From contig NZ_RAPN01000001.1 in assembly GCF_003610535.1 (NCBI RefSeq), forward strand, positions 4,044,059-4,108,058: 64,000 bases of DNA, written 5' to 3'. The position numbers and the translations under genes were made by a program. The notes below the pieces were generated by a model that was not told where the DNA came from, ran no database searches, and saw only the letters and a program-made list of their open reading frames with translations. Numbering within the stretch: the first letter of the stretch is position 1; each line of letters opens with the position of its first letter. Source of the DNA: Mangrovibacterium diazotrophicum (GTDB lineage: Bacteria; Bacteroidota; Bacteroidia; Bacteroidales; Prolixibacteraceae). This document shows, piece after piece, positions 1 through 8,139 of the stretch.

Positions 1-1347
1 GTTCACCTCGGTTTTCACCAGGCCGGCAAACTTCCCGATCCCATGGTCGATATGCACGACGTAATCGCCGGGGTGCAGTTTATTTAGTTCTTTGACCGTG
101 ATGCTCTCGCGCTGGTCTTTCCGGGTTTTAATCTTGAAACGGTGATAGCGCTCAAAAATCTGGTGGTCGGTGTAACAGGCGATCTTGGTGTCGTGGTCCA
201 CAAAACCTTCGTGCAGAGTGAAACTGAAATCGGTGAATTTCACATTCAGCCCCTGGTCGTTGAAAATGGCGTGTAGACGTTCAATCTGCTTCTCGCTGGT
301 TGAAAGAATATAATTTTTGTAGCCGTTGGCCAGGTTCTGTTGCATGTTTTTCGCCAACAACTGAAAGTTCTTGTTGAATACCGGCTGCGGTGCACTGTTG
401 AATTCAATCACAGGAGTTGCGTCGAAACCGGTACGGTTGCCGGTTGCAATAAGGCTGAATTGAAGCGCTTTCTTTTTGAAATCCGGTCCCGAGATGATGC
501 GGTTCGGCAGATCCTCCGGAACATCATCGCCTTGCAGGGCTTGTTTGTAGCTGTTCTCAATTAACTCGGTAATTAAGTCCAGGTCGTTGAAATAGAGGAT
601 ACTATTTTCGGGGATGAAGCAGAGGAAATTATCCCGGCGTTCATCGTCCAGTCCGCTTTGGATGTTGGGGATGATGACAATCTTCGACAGTTGCTTCTTC
701 GAAATCTGGCTTTCAATATCGAAACTTCGAATGGAGTCCACATCGTCGCCAAAGAAATCGAGTCGGTAGGGATCTTCATTCGAGAACGAATAAATGTCGA
801 CCAAACTCCCCCGAATCGAATATTGACCGGGCTCGAACACAAAGTCGACCCGCTCGAATCCATATTCAAACAGCACATCGTTCAGGAAATCGATGGAAAG
901 CTTGTCACCCTTATTTACGGTAAAGCTGTTGGAGGCAAGTGCTTCGCCAGTGATCACTTTCTCAACCAAAGCCTCCGGATAGGTGACAATGTTTACCGGG
1001 TTGCCTTCGCGGATTTGGTTGAGGACTTCGGTTCGTAAAATAATGTTCTCCTGCTCCAGGTGCTCACTTTGGATGGCACGCTTGTACGAACTGGGAAAGA
1101 ACAGCACGTTCTCACCGGTTTGGAGGTTGTTCAGATCGTCGAAAAAATACGCTGCCTCTTCCCGGTCGTTCAAAATACAGATGGTAACCTGTTGTTGTTG
1201 CTCGGCCAAAATGGAGGCGAAGATGCTTTTCAGAGACCCCACTAATCCGTGCAGGTGAACTTTAGATTTGGGGGTAGCAATGCTCGTCAACGCATGTTTG
1301 AAAGCATCGTGGTTCTGATAAATTTTACGAAATTCGAGTAAGTCCAA
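1..1347 (-). CDS. mfd: Transcription-repair coupling factor Mfd, N-terminal part (cut by window edge)
   Basis: Open minus-strand frame running off the left edge; 449 codons are visible. Mfd is a DNA translocase that removes RNA polymerase stalled at lesions and recruits UvrA. The visible part covers the UvrB-homology module (GQYSIRGSLVDIYSF, followed by LDFFGDDVDSIRSFD, the typical D1a/D2 region) and ends in the start of the RNA-polymerase-interacting domain (GDYVVHIDHGIGKFAGL). The helicase motor lies outside the window. I chose a TTG start at 1347, just downstream of a TATCTTTG promoter element; an in-frame ATG at 1407 lies upstream of that element and is less likely. The exact start is uncertain, the family call is not. 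Confidence 0.93.
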   Translation of the reverse strand, partial: MDLLEFRKIYQNHDAFKHALTSIATPKSKVHLHGLVGSLKSIFASILAEQQQQVTICILNDREEAAYFFDDLNNLQTGENVLFFPSSYKRAIQSEHLEQENIILRTEVLNQIREGNPVNIVTYPEALVEKVITGEALASNSFTVNKGDKLSIDFLNDVLFEYGFERVDFVFEPGQYSIRGSLVDIYSFSNEDPYRLDFFGDDVDSIRSFDIESQISKKQLSKIVIIPNIQSGLDDERRDNFLCFIPENSILYFNDLDLITELIENSYKQALQGDDVPEDLPNRIISGPDFKKKALQFSLIATGNRTGFDATPVIEFNSAPQPVFNKNFQLLAKNMQQNLANGYKNYILSTSEKQIERLHAIFNDQGLNVKFTDFSFTLHEGFVDHDTKIACYTDHQIFERYHRFKIKTRKDQRESITVKELNKLHPGDYVVHIDHGIGKFAGLVKTEVN

Positions 1348-1366
1348 AGCACATAAATTTGCGGGC

Positions 1367-1374
1367 AAAGATAC
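1367..1374 (-). promoter_or_regulatory. Bacteroidota -7 element for mfd
   Basis: TATCTTTG on the minus strand matches the TAnnTTTG element of the Bacteroidota primary sigma factor. It lies about 20 bases before the proposed TTG start of mfd. I see no clear -33 TTTG at the usual 19-21 base spacing. Confidence 0.5.
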
Positions 1375-1497
1375 AAATTTGTTTCCGGCTGTAGTCGGCC
1401 GGGTTCATCTTACCCTTGTGATCTCAAATATTTCATGTTCGCTTAGCAGACATTTTCTGCCAACAAGAGATGAACAAAAACGATGGCATGAAAGTTG

Positions 1498-1519
1498 ATA
1501 TATCCAGATATCTAGATAT
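1498..1519. promoter_or_regulatory. Palindromic operator candidate upstream of the thioredoxin-like gene
   Basis: ATATCTAGATAT (1508-1519) is a perfect 12-base palindrome, and it overlaps ATATCCAGATAT (1500-1511), a copy with one mismatch, giving two abutting sites. The 16 bases ATATATCCAGATATCT (1498-1513) recur exactly at 24898-24913 upstream of nuoA. The site ends 15 bases before the ATG at 1535, a position suited to repression. The regulator is unknown. Confidence 0.45.
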
Positions 1520-1534
1520 TAAATTTAAGTTGCC

Positions 1535-1876
1535 ATGTTACACACCAATTTAAAGCATGTTTTATCAGCTGCCGATCACGAAAAGCTGATTTCAGAAAAC
1601 GAAAATGTGATGGTTTGTTGTGGTCGTATGGGGCCGATGTGTATTCCGGTATACGCGGCGATGACCGAGTTGGAAAACGAGTATGACCAGGTGGTTTTTG
1701 CGGACATGGAATTTGATATTCCGGATGCAGCGGTTATTCGCAATGCGCCGGAATGCCGGAACTTCATGGGACTGCCATTCGTGGTGTATTATAAAAACGG
1801 GAAACTGGTGCATGCAACCAGCAGCATCCAGAACCGCCCGCAAATTGAATCGATTTTGAAGGAGAAATTATTATAG
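1535..1876 (+). CDS. Thioredoxin-family protein with non-canonical active site
   Basis: 113-residue cytosolic protein with a thioredoxin-like pattern: an N-terminal helix and strand, a cysteine-containing turn at residues 28-38, the strand VVFADMEFD, and the cis-proline segment GLPFVVYYKNGK typical of thioredoxins. The WCGPC motif is replaced by CCGRMGPMC (C28, C29, C36), so the usual CxxC pair is missing and an ordinary disulfide reductase activity is not assured. No signal peptide is seen. It stands alone between mfd (divergent) and a convergent TonB-dependent receptor gene, has a palindromic operator candidate at its 5' end and a terminator behind it. A redox or metalloid stress role is a guess. 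Confidence 0.75.
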   Translation: MLHTNLKHVLSAADHEKLISENENVMVCCGRMGPMCIPVYAAMTELENEYDQVVFADMEFDIPDAAVIRNAPECRNFMGLPFVVYYKNGKLVHATSSIQNRPQIESILKEKLL

Positions 1877-1952
1877 TAAATCTTGATGTGACAATTTAGC
1901 GGCCACCTTGAGGTGGCAGTGGTTTAGGTTTAATTGTTTTGTAGTAGTGGAA

Positions 1953-1978
1953 AGGTTGCCCGTGTGGCAGCCTTTTTT
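1953..1978 (+). terminator. Rho-independent terminator after the thioredoxin-like gene
   Basis: AGGTTGCC and GGCAGCCT form an 8-pair stem (one wobble) with loop CGTGT, followed by a run of six T. A second hairpin without a T run, GCCACC-TTGA-GGTGGC, precedes it at 1902-1917. Confidence 0.75.
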
Positions 1979-1987
1979 ATTTTCGTC

Positions 1988-4153
1988 TTATAACAGGCGA
2001 ATACGTACGCCAGCATTCATAACGAATCCATCTGTTGGTGCCCAGATATCAGGGAATACGGGATTGTTGTAAGGTGGTAAAACCAGCGGTTCAAAATCGG
2101 TTTGCTCGGTATCGCCGAAGTTCTCAAAATTTACAAAGACTGAAAACTTCTCAAAATGGCGCATCGCCATAAAGCCCATTACCCAATAGTTTGGTTTACG
2201 ATCGTAAGCTTCGTTGTACTGCCAGCCTGTGTAGTACAATTCATAACCGATCGACCATTTTTCTTCCCGGTCAAACATCAGGACTGCTCCCGCGCTATGC
2301 TTGGGCGTTAATGGCTTTTGGTTGTTCAGGTTATCGTACTTCAATTTGGTGCTGCTAAATGCGTAGTTCACAAATAGTTTGAAGTCGCTGTACGTGAATT
2401 TTAAATTTGTTTCGAAACCTGAACTCAGAATATTTCCATCGGCATTCTCAAAATAATAGTTGTTATCCGTTTCGTCTCGCAGCACCAGCGCGTCTTTTAA
2501 TTGGGTGGCAAAAAACAGCTGGTTGATGGAGAATGTCAGTTTATCGAAGAATGTAGTTCGGTAGTTCAGATCGAAGTTACCGCCAACAGACCGTTCAGCC
2601 TTGGCGTCGTCCTCGTTCAAGGGTTCAATATTTCGGTAGTACAAACGCTCGGCATCTTCGGTGAAGATGGTTGGCAGCTTGTAGCCCATCGCACCACCCA
2701 GTCGCATGGTCAGTCGATCCGTGGCTTTATACATCAGCGATGCTCTGGGCAGAACAAACGATCCGAAATCCAGATCGTAATCGTAACGCAGTCCGCTTTC
2801 CAGTGCCACATTCTCCGTAAAATCGGTGGTATTTTGCACGAAGGTTCCCAAGGTGTTGTGCGTATAACTCCGATCTTCATTCGTGCCCAAAAGGTCTTCA
2901 TTGAACTGCTCGAAATAGTGGTTGGCGCCCAGTTGCCAATCCGAATCATCACCTTTTTGAAGGGTGTACAGGAATTCGGTGAATCCCGAAAGTTGATTTC
3001 CTTTAAACTGATAACCGGGAATTTCGAGGTCGCGGTCGAAGTATGTCACGCTGTTTTTGACGCTGAAGCTGCTTTCTTCTTTTTCGTTGAGGAACTGAAA
3101 TTGGGTTGAGAAGCGCTTCGACTCGTTGGCTTCGGTAAACACATGTTCTGCATCCGGGTTTCCCTTTATCACCTGCACGTCGCCACCGGTGCGGTCATCT
3201 ACATTGGCATTCACGCCAAACAGTATTGTTGAGTTCGGGTTGAGGTAAAAATAAACTTTCGGATTCAGGCTGAATGATTTCGCTTTGGGAATATTGGAAA
3301 AACCATCATCGTCGGCATCGTAAGCTGATTGCCGGCTGGCAGATCCGTAAATTGAAAAACCGATGTGTTCATACTTTTGCGCGTAAAACAGGTTGCCCGT
3401 TGTTCCTTTGGCACTGGTCTGGTTGATCATCACCGAGAGGTCAGGTTTCTCTTCCGGCTGAATGGAGATCAGGTTGACCAATCCCGCGATCGCTCCGCCG
3501 CCGTACAAGGTTGAATTACTTCCTTTGATCAACTCAACCTGCTTTAAGTCCAAAGGCGGAATCTGCATGATCGACAAGCCGCCCGCGAAACCGCCGTAGA
3601 GTGGAAAACCGTCTTTCAGTATTTGCGTGTATCGCCCGTCAAGCCCCTGGATCCGGATGCTCAGGTTGCCGGAACTTAAAGACGTTTGCTGCATTTGAAC
3701 ACCGGTTGTTTCGCTGAGCAGCATCCCGATGTTACTCGAATTCATGGCCGCTTTTTCGCCCAGTTCTTCGCCGGTAATGGCTTCAATGCGTGTTGGTATA
3801 TCTTCGATGGTTCGGGACGATCGGGTAGAGGCAATCACCACTTCCTCAATCTCTTCACCTTCCTCTAGTTCAACTTCGAATGTACGATTATTGTCGGCCG
3901 GGAAATGCAGTAGCAGTAGTTGTGCTTCGTAGCCAATAAAACTGATTTCAATTTTGGTCTCTCCGTTTGAAAGATTTCTCAGTTGTGCTTTCCCCGATTC
4001 ATCGGTTACGGCACCGGTCGTGGTTCCTATTAACACAACATTGGCGCCCACCAATGGTTTTTCATCGTCGTCGTTCACAATAAAGTTGACGGTATTTTGA
4101 GCGTACGAACACGCCGAGGCAAAGATGGCCAGTACTAGCAGCAGCTTTTTCAT
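1988..4153 (-). CDS. TonB-dependent outer-membrane receptor
   Basis: 721-residue outer-membrane transporter. It begins with a signal peptide (MKKLLLVLAIFASACSYAQ), then a carboxypeptidase-like regulatory domain (about residues 20-100), a plug domain (about 105-235, with SIRIQGLDGRYTQIL and the typical GSNSTLYGGGAIAGLVNLI) and a long aromatic-rich beta-barrel. The substrate is energised uptake of a metal chelate, cobalamin or similar; specificity cannot be read from the sequence. The open frame extends 48 codons further upstream, but that part overlaps the fur-family gene and is not signal-peptide-like, so the ATG at 4153 is chosen. The Fur-family gene just upstream suggests metal-dependent control. 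Confidence 0.92.
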   Translation of the reverse strand: MKKLLLVLAIFASACSYAQNTVNFIVNDDDEKPLVGANVVLIGTTTGAVTDESGKAQLRNLSNGETKIEISFIGYEAQLLLLHFPADNNRTFEVELEEGEEIEEVVIASTRSSRTIEDIPTRIEAITGEELGEKAAMNSSNIGMLLSETTGVQMQQTSLSSGNLSIRIQGLDGRYTQILKDGFPLYGGFAGGLSIMQIPPLDLKQVELIKGSNSTLYGGGAIAGLVNLISIQPEEKPDLSVMINQTSAKGTTGNLFYAQKYEHIGFSIYGSASRQSAYDADDDGFSNIPKAKSFSLNPKVYFYLNPNSTILFGVNANVDDRTGGDVQVIKGNPDAEHVFTEANESKRFSTQFQFLNEKEESSFSVKNSVTYFDRDLEIPGYQFKGNQLSGFTEFLYTLQKGDDSDWQLGANHYFEQFNEDLLGTNEDRSYTHNTLGTFVQNTTDFTENVALESGLRYDYDLDFGSFVLPRASLMYKATDRLTMRLGGAMGYKLPTIFTEDAERLYYRNIEPLNEDDAKAERSVGGNFDLNYRTTFFDKLTFSINQLFFATQLKDALVLRDETDNNYYFENADGNILSSGFETNLKFTYSDFKLFVNYAFSSTKLKYDNLNNQKPLTPKHSAGAVLMFDREEKWSIGYELYYTGWQYNEAYDRKPNYWVMGFMAMRHFEKFSVFVNFENFGDTEQTDFEPLVLPPYNNPVFPDIWAPTDGFVMNAGVRIRLL

Positions 4154-4175
4154 AAATGGTTGTTTAATTGACGAG

Positions 4176-4183
4176 CAAAAATA
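4176..4183 (-). promoter_or_regulatory. -7 element for the TonB-dependent receptor gene
   Basis: TATTTTTG on the minus strand fits TAnnTTTG and lies 22 bases before the chosen ATG at 4153, just past the stop of the Fur-family gene. It suggests the receptor gene has its own promoter rather than relying only on read-through. Confidence 0.5.
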
Positions 4184-4214
4184 CAACGAATTGGAGTGCA
4201 ACAGGATTGCAAAT

Positions 4215-4625
4215 TCAGCGGCAGGCGGCGCAAATCCCCTTGATGACGTAGTTGGCGCTTTCGAAACGAAATCCATCGGGCAAAACCGGTTGCTCAATCA
4301 GGTGATCTTTTAAACAGCTTGTTTGCCCGCATTTGTTGCAATAGAAATGGGCATGCAGATCGCCTAGGTTGCAGGAACAGCCTTCGCTGCAAAGCGCAAA
4401 CTTTGTGGCACCGGTTCCGTCGTCAATTTTATGGATGATGCAGTTTTCCTGGAAGGTTTTCAAGGTTCTGAAAACAGTTGAACGATCGACATGATCCAGT
4501 TGCTGTTCAATCTCGAGCAGGCTTACGGCTTGTGGGTTGTTGCGTAAAATTTCCAGTACCAACTGTCGCATGGCAGTGGGCTTAATGTTTTTTTGCTGCA
4601 GTAATTCGGCTGCGGTTTCTTGCAT
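4215..4625 (-). CDS. Fur-family metalloregulator
   Basis: 136 residues. An N-terminal winged helix (about 1-80; DRSTVFRTLKTFQE is the recognition region) is followed by the dimerisation/metal domain with HAHFYCNKCG (residues 91-100) and a C-terminal CAAC, giving the two CxxC pairs of the structural zinc site (C96/C99 and C132/C135). Extra cysteines at C79, C83 and C85 are unusual. Fur, Zur and PerR cannot be separated with confidence here. The ATG at 4625 is preferred over a TTG four codons upstream. It ends 61 bases before the TonB receptor start and reads the same way, so the receptor is a likely target. Confidence 0.88.
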   Translation of the reverse strand: MQETAAELLQQKNIKPTAMRQLVLEILRNNPQAVSLLEIEQQLDHVDRSTVFRTLKTFQENCIIHKIDDGTGATKFALCSEGCSCNLGDLHAHFYCNKCGQTSCLKDHLIEQPVLPDGFRFESANYVIKGICAACR

Positions 4626-4696
4626 AACGATAAACAATTAAACGGTCATGTCCTTTTAAAACACGGCTTTCGTGTGGATTGTTCCCGCTGTTAATT

Positions 4697-6094
4697 TCAA
4701 TGGCCGGGTGGATTCAGGTATTGGCTAAAGAAGTTGTAAAGTTTTGTTAGTGATCCACCGTCCTGAGGTAATGAATGACCGTGTCCGTAGTCGACCAAGC
4801 TTTCGGTTGGAACACCGAGCTTTTTCAGTTTATTCTGAAAACGGGCAATTTGATCCTGGTAATAAATTTCGTCGTCGGTATTGTAAAAGAAAAGCGTTGG
4901 TGCCGTTGCTGCGGTTTCAACGAGGAATTCGGAGCCCATCGATTTCCAGCGCTCGTAGTTTTCGTCCAGCGGACCCCAAACCCACGGACAACGAGCTTCC
5001 AGGTTTTTGTCGCCATCGTCGATCGCATTGTAGATTTGGGTGTAGTCGAACACGCCCGGCCCGAGTGCGGCAACTTGTACGTCGTCGGAAATTCCTTGGT
5101 GGAAACCGGCATTTTCAAACTCGGGAACTTTTCGGTCGCCAATAGCCATTGATCCGGCAGTTGATCCGCGGGAGAAACCAAAGACCCCGATTTTCCCGGA
5201 AAGCCCCATTTCGTCACCTAAAAATCGCAAGGTGCGGATAGCAGATTTCACTTTTTGAGCAGCATCGGGGTTGGTCTCATACGATTTGTACGCATCGTTC
5301 GGGCCATCGGCGGGCTTGCCTTTTCCCCACGAGCAATATTTGGGGTGGTCGGCAATGGCCCAGGCCATGCCGTTGGCAGGAGCTCCTTCGAGAAAGGAAT
5401 CGTTGAAGCCTGCCAGCGTGTAATCCAGTTTTAACCGTAAATTCTGATTGGCTGCGGTCAGTTTCTTTTTATTCGAATCCCAGGTGGCGTAGCTGTTGCT
5501 GTATGAAAACGACAGGATCACCGAAACAGGCTCTTTCGGGTTGGCCGGGTAAACGATGTCCATACGCAGCGAGTCGCCAACAGTGTATTCGGTGGGAGTG
5601 TTGTAAACGGTCGGATCATCGACAAAATAAGGAACATCGCGGGCAATCCGGTACCCCTCGAACAGCACGTAGGAACGGTAGTGAGAACAATCCGTCAATC
5701 CGCAAAACGAACCGGATCCGATGGAATCGTTGATGGCGATGATGTCTTTATTGATGAGCGGAGAAACTGTGTTTGAATCATGTGCATAATCCAGTTCGAC
5801 AACACGGTACCCTTGTGCAAGCAGCCAGGCAACATTTTCCGGATTGCTGTTTTGACCAATCTTCGGAACAACCAGATTCTCGAGGTAAACTACCGTCATT
5901 GGGCTACCGTAAAAATCGAGCTTTGGCGATTTGGGATTCGTTACGGTGTAGCTGATTTCACCTCCGGTGACTTGGCTTGTCCATTTCCCGGTTGAGGCAG
6001 CAGCCCAAAAGGGTAGGGCAAGCAACACTAATAAAAGGGTAGCTAAGCGATAGGAGGCTGTTCGTTTGGTGTGTCGGAAGTCTGAATTTTTCAC
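4697..6094 (-). CDS. Secreted alpha/beta-hydrolase
   Basis: 465 residues with an N-terminal membrane/signal segment (about 15-34, LATLLLVLLALPFWAAAS). An alpha/beta-hydrolase fold is suggested by the nucleophile elbow GFSRGS (about residue 310), the acid segment FFYNTDDEIYY and the histidine in DYGHGHSLPQ near the C terminus. Such proteins are usually esterases or peptidases acting outside the cytoplasm; the substrate is not known. It is 53 bases downstream of a serine beta-lactamase-like hydrolase on the same strand, so the two may form an operon. Confidence 0.75.
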   Translation of the reverse strand: MKNSDFRHTKRTASYRLATLLLVLLALPFWAAASTGKWTSQVTGGEISYTVTNPKSPKLDFYGSPMTVVYLENLVVPKIGQNSNPENVAWLLAQGYRVVELDYAHDSNTVSPLINKDIIAINDSIGSGSFCGLTDCSHYRSYVLFEGYRIARDVPYFVDDPTVYNTPTEYTVGDSLRMDIVYPANPKEPVSVILSFSYSNSYATWDSNKKKLTAANQNLRLKLDYTLAGFNDSFLEGAPANGMAWAIADHPKYCSWGKGKPADGPNDAYKSYETNPDAAQKVKSAIRTLRFLGDEMGLSGKIGVFGFSRGSTAGSMAIGDRKVPEFENAGFHQGISDDVQVAALGPGVFDYTQIYNAIDDGDKNLEARCPWVWGPLDENYERWKSMGSEFLVETAATAPTLFFYNTDDEIYYQDQIARFQNKLKKLGVPTESLVDYGHGHSLPQDGGSLTKLYNFFSQYLNPPGH

Positions 6095-6147
6095 AGCTGG
6101 TTTTTCTTGTTCGGTTTCTAGTCCGGCAAAAATAACAGATTTGGGCG

Positions 6148-7476
6148 CTACTCGGACTCTTTGGTGAAGTTAAACACCCCTCCGCCTTGTTTTAGTAACA
6201 TCGTCTTTTCATCGGGCTTGAACTCCATCACCAAGCCCGCCTGCGGAAATTCAAACTTGTCTTTGCCCGTCAGTTCCAGCGGGAAGGGAGCCTGCCCTGT
6301 GCCTTGCCCAATGAGCTTTCCATCTTTAATGCTGATTGTAATTTTTAAGGGGAGTTGAGCTGAGGCATAAGTGCCCACATATTTTTCCAGTTCTTCCGGG
6401 CTGAGCTCACTGTTCATAAACACAGGGATTTCAAATGGTTTGTCGTATGCCGCACTCAATACGGCAACCGAAATGTCGTTGTTGTTCATCCGGCTGCCAT
6501 TGGAGGTGAGTGCAAAAGAGACCTTTCCATCGGGGAAATACATAAACACAGATCTAAAACCATCAATGCCCCCGGTGTGTCCGTAGCCTTTTCGGTCGTA
6601 AAACGGAAATTGAAACAGCCCGAATCCCAGACCGTCGACGATTGTCTCCATTTGTTCCAGGCTTTCTGCGCTGACCAATTTCCCGCTAAACAATGCGTCG
6701 CTGAATTTGGCTAAATCGCTCGGTGTTGAAACAATACTTCCGGCGCCCATTGGAATCGACAAGTCGGTTTCTTCTTCCATCTTCCAGACATCGTCGATAT
6801 ATTTGTAAGAATAACATTCGTTTTTGTCCGCATTAATCTTTCCACCAAAATAAGTGTTTGTCAGCTCTAGAGGTCGGACAATCGACTCGTGTAATAAAGT
6901 AGCATAGGATTTCTTTTCGACCTTCTCTAAAATGTAGCTCAACAATACAAAATTCGAATTGCTGTATTCGGTTTTGGTTCCCGGCTCAAAATCGCTGCCG
7001 CCCTTGGCAATGATTTCCACCATCTCGCTTTCCGACTTGGCTTCGGTGTTCCAGTCGAGGTAACTTTTGTCGTTGGTGAAATTGTGAATTCCGCTGCGAT
7101 GTCCCAGCAGGAGGCGGATGGTTATTTTATCGGCATTGGGAATCGCAGGGAAATAGCTTTCGATGCTTTCATCCAGTTTCAGTTTGCCGGCTTCAACGGC
7201 TTTCTGCACCAAAACAGTGGTGAATGTTTTCGAGATGGAACCAATTCGATACTTCGAGTCGGTGTTGGCTTTCGTTCCGCTTTCGAGGTTGGCAAAACCG
7301 ATTGCCCGCGCGTAAATGAGTTGTCCGTCTTGCGAAACGGCAACGCTGCCCATGAACCGGTCGTTGACTTCCAGTGTATCGAAATAATCATCGAGTTTGG
7401 CTTTGTTGAATTCCTGGGCAAAAGCAATATGAAACAGAGCGACAAAGAGAAGCGTCGATAAAAGCTTAGTTTTCAT
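6148..7476 (-). CDS. Periplasmic serine hydrolase, beta-lactamase/class C family
   Basis: 442 residues with signal peptide (MKTKLLSTLLFVALFHIAFAQ). The class C / DD-peptidase motifs are present: SISK (Ser80, Lys83), YSN (Tyr171 to Asn173) and HTGG near residue 300, the third motif that replaces KTG. A C-terminal lipocalin-like extension (VGTYASAQLPLKITISIKDGKL) is common in this family. These enzymes are often esterases, D-aminopeptidases or penicillin-binding-protein-like; true beta-lactamase activity should not be assumed. Confidence 0.85.
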   Translation of the reverse strand: MKTKLLSTLLFVALFHIAFAQEFNKAKLDDYFDTLEVNDRFMGSVAVSQDGQLIYARAIGFANLESGTKANTDSKYRIGSISKTFTTVLVQKAVEAGKLKLDESIESYFPAIPNADKITIRLLLGHRSGIHNFTNDKSYLDWNTEAKSESEMVEIIAKGGSDFEPGTKTEYSNSNFVLLSYILEKVEKKSYATLLHESIVRPLELTNTYFGGKINADKNECYSYKYIDDVWKMEEETDLSIPMGAGSIVSTPSDLAKFSDALFSGKLVSAESLEQMETIVDGLGFGLFQFPFYDRKGYGHTGGIDGFRSVFMYFPDGKVSFALTSNGSRMNNNDISVAVLSAAYDKPFEIPVFMNSELSPEELEKYVGTYASAQLPLKITISIKDGKLIGQGTGQAPFPLELTGKDKFEFPQAGLVMEFKPDEKTMLLKQGGGVFNFTKESE

Positions 7477-7598
7477 TTCGGTAGATTTTTAGTTAAATGT
7501 ACAACTAGTGCTCATCTTTGCCGAAGGAAATCGGTGTAATTTTTCCAGTGTTTTGATCCTTGTTTATCTACTAAAGAGAGACTGGAAGCTACTGAAAG

Positions 7599-8123
7599 TT
7601 ATAATCGTTGTTTGATTTCTGAAAAGTAACGATGTTCTGAATAGAAATTATAGCCATGTGACAGAAGGTTGAGTTGATCATTACTGCAAATAACTGTCAG
7701 CGACATTGGAGTGATACCATACTCAGATGGGTGTAATCTGAAATATCTTGCATATCGGATGTGGACGCCAAGTGCTAAAAGTAACATCATGGGGCTAAAT
7801 GGAAAGGGTGTAATTTCTTCTGCTCCTTTTTTCAGAATGATTTCTGTTATTTCCGTGTAAGGGATTGAGATGAAGCTAAGTTTCTGGCGGTGGTTGATTC
7901 GCAGTAAAAGGCCGTTCTCGAATTTTTCGAATATTGATCTGGTTTCCAGGTCATCCCAGTTTTTCTCCAAATCGTTGATTTTCGATTTGTTTAACTGGTA
8001 CATACTACTGCCGATAGTGCCGAATTTTATTTGATTGGGGATCGAAATTTGGGGTCCTAGTTGAGATTCGATTTTGAGTTTAAAGGCTCCGGTATATTCT
8101 TTTTCGTCAAAGAAGATCATAAA
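7599..8123 (-). CDS. Hypothetical protein
   Basis: 174 residues from ATG 8123; alternatives at 8150 and 8186 would overlap the rhomboid gene's stop codon. The protein starts MIFFDEKEYTGAF and has no signal peptide or recognised domain. The segment FSPMMLLLALGVHIRYARYF is moderately hydrophobic, and the C terminus has several aromatic residues. It follows the rhomboid gene by 16 bases and is probably co-transcribed. I do not recognise the family. Confidence 0.55.
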   Translation of the reverse strand, partial: FMIFFDEKEYTGAFKLKIESQLGPQISIPNQIKFGTIGSSMYQLNKSKINDLEKNWDDLETRSIFEKFENGLLLRINHRQKLSFISIPYTEITEIILKKGAEEITPFPFSPMMLLLALGVHIRYARYFRLHPSEYGITPMSLTVICSNDQLNLLSHGYNFYSEHRYFSEIKQRL

Positions 8124-8139
8124 AAAAATAATTTGAATT

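Noticed and set aside
2501..3109. 202-codon plus-strand open frame inside the TonB receptor gene
   Set aside because: Antisense shadow of a clear outer-membrane receptor; no initiation signals and no family resemblance.
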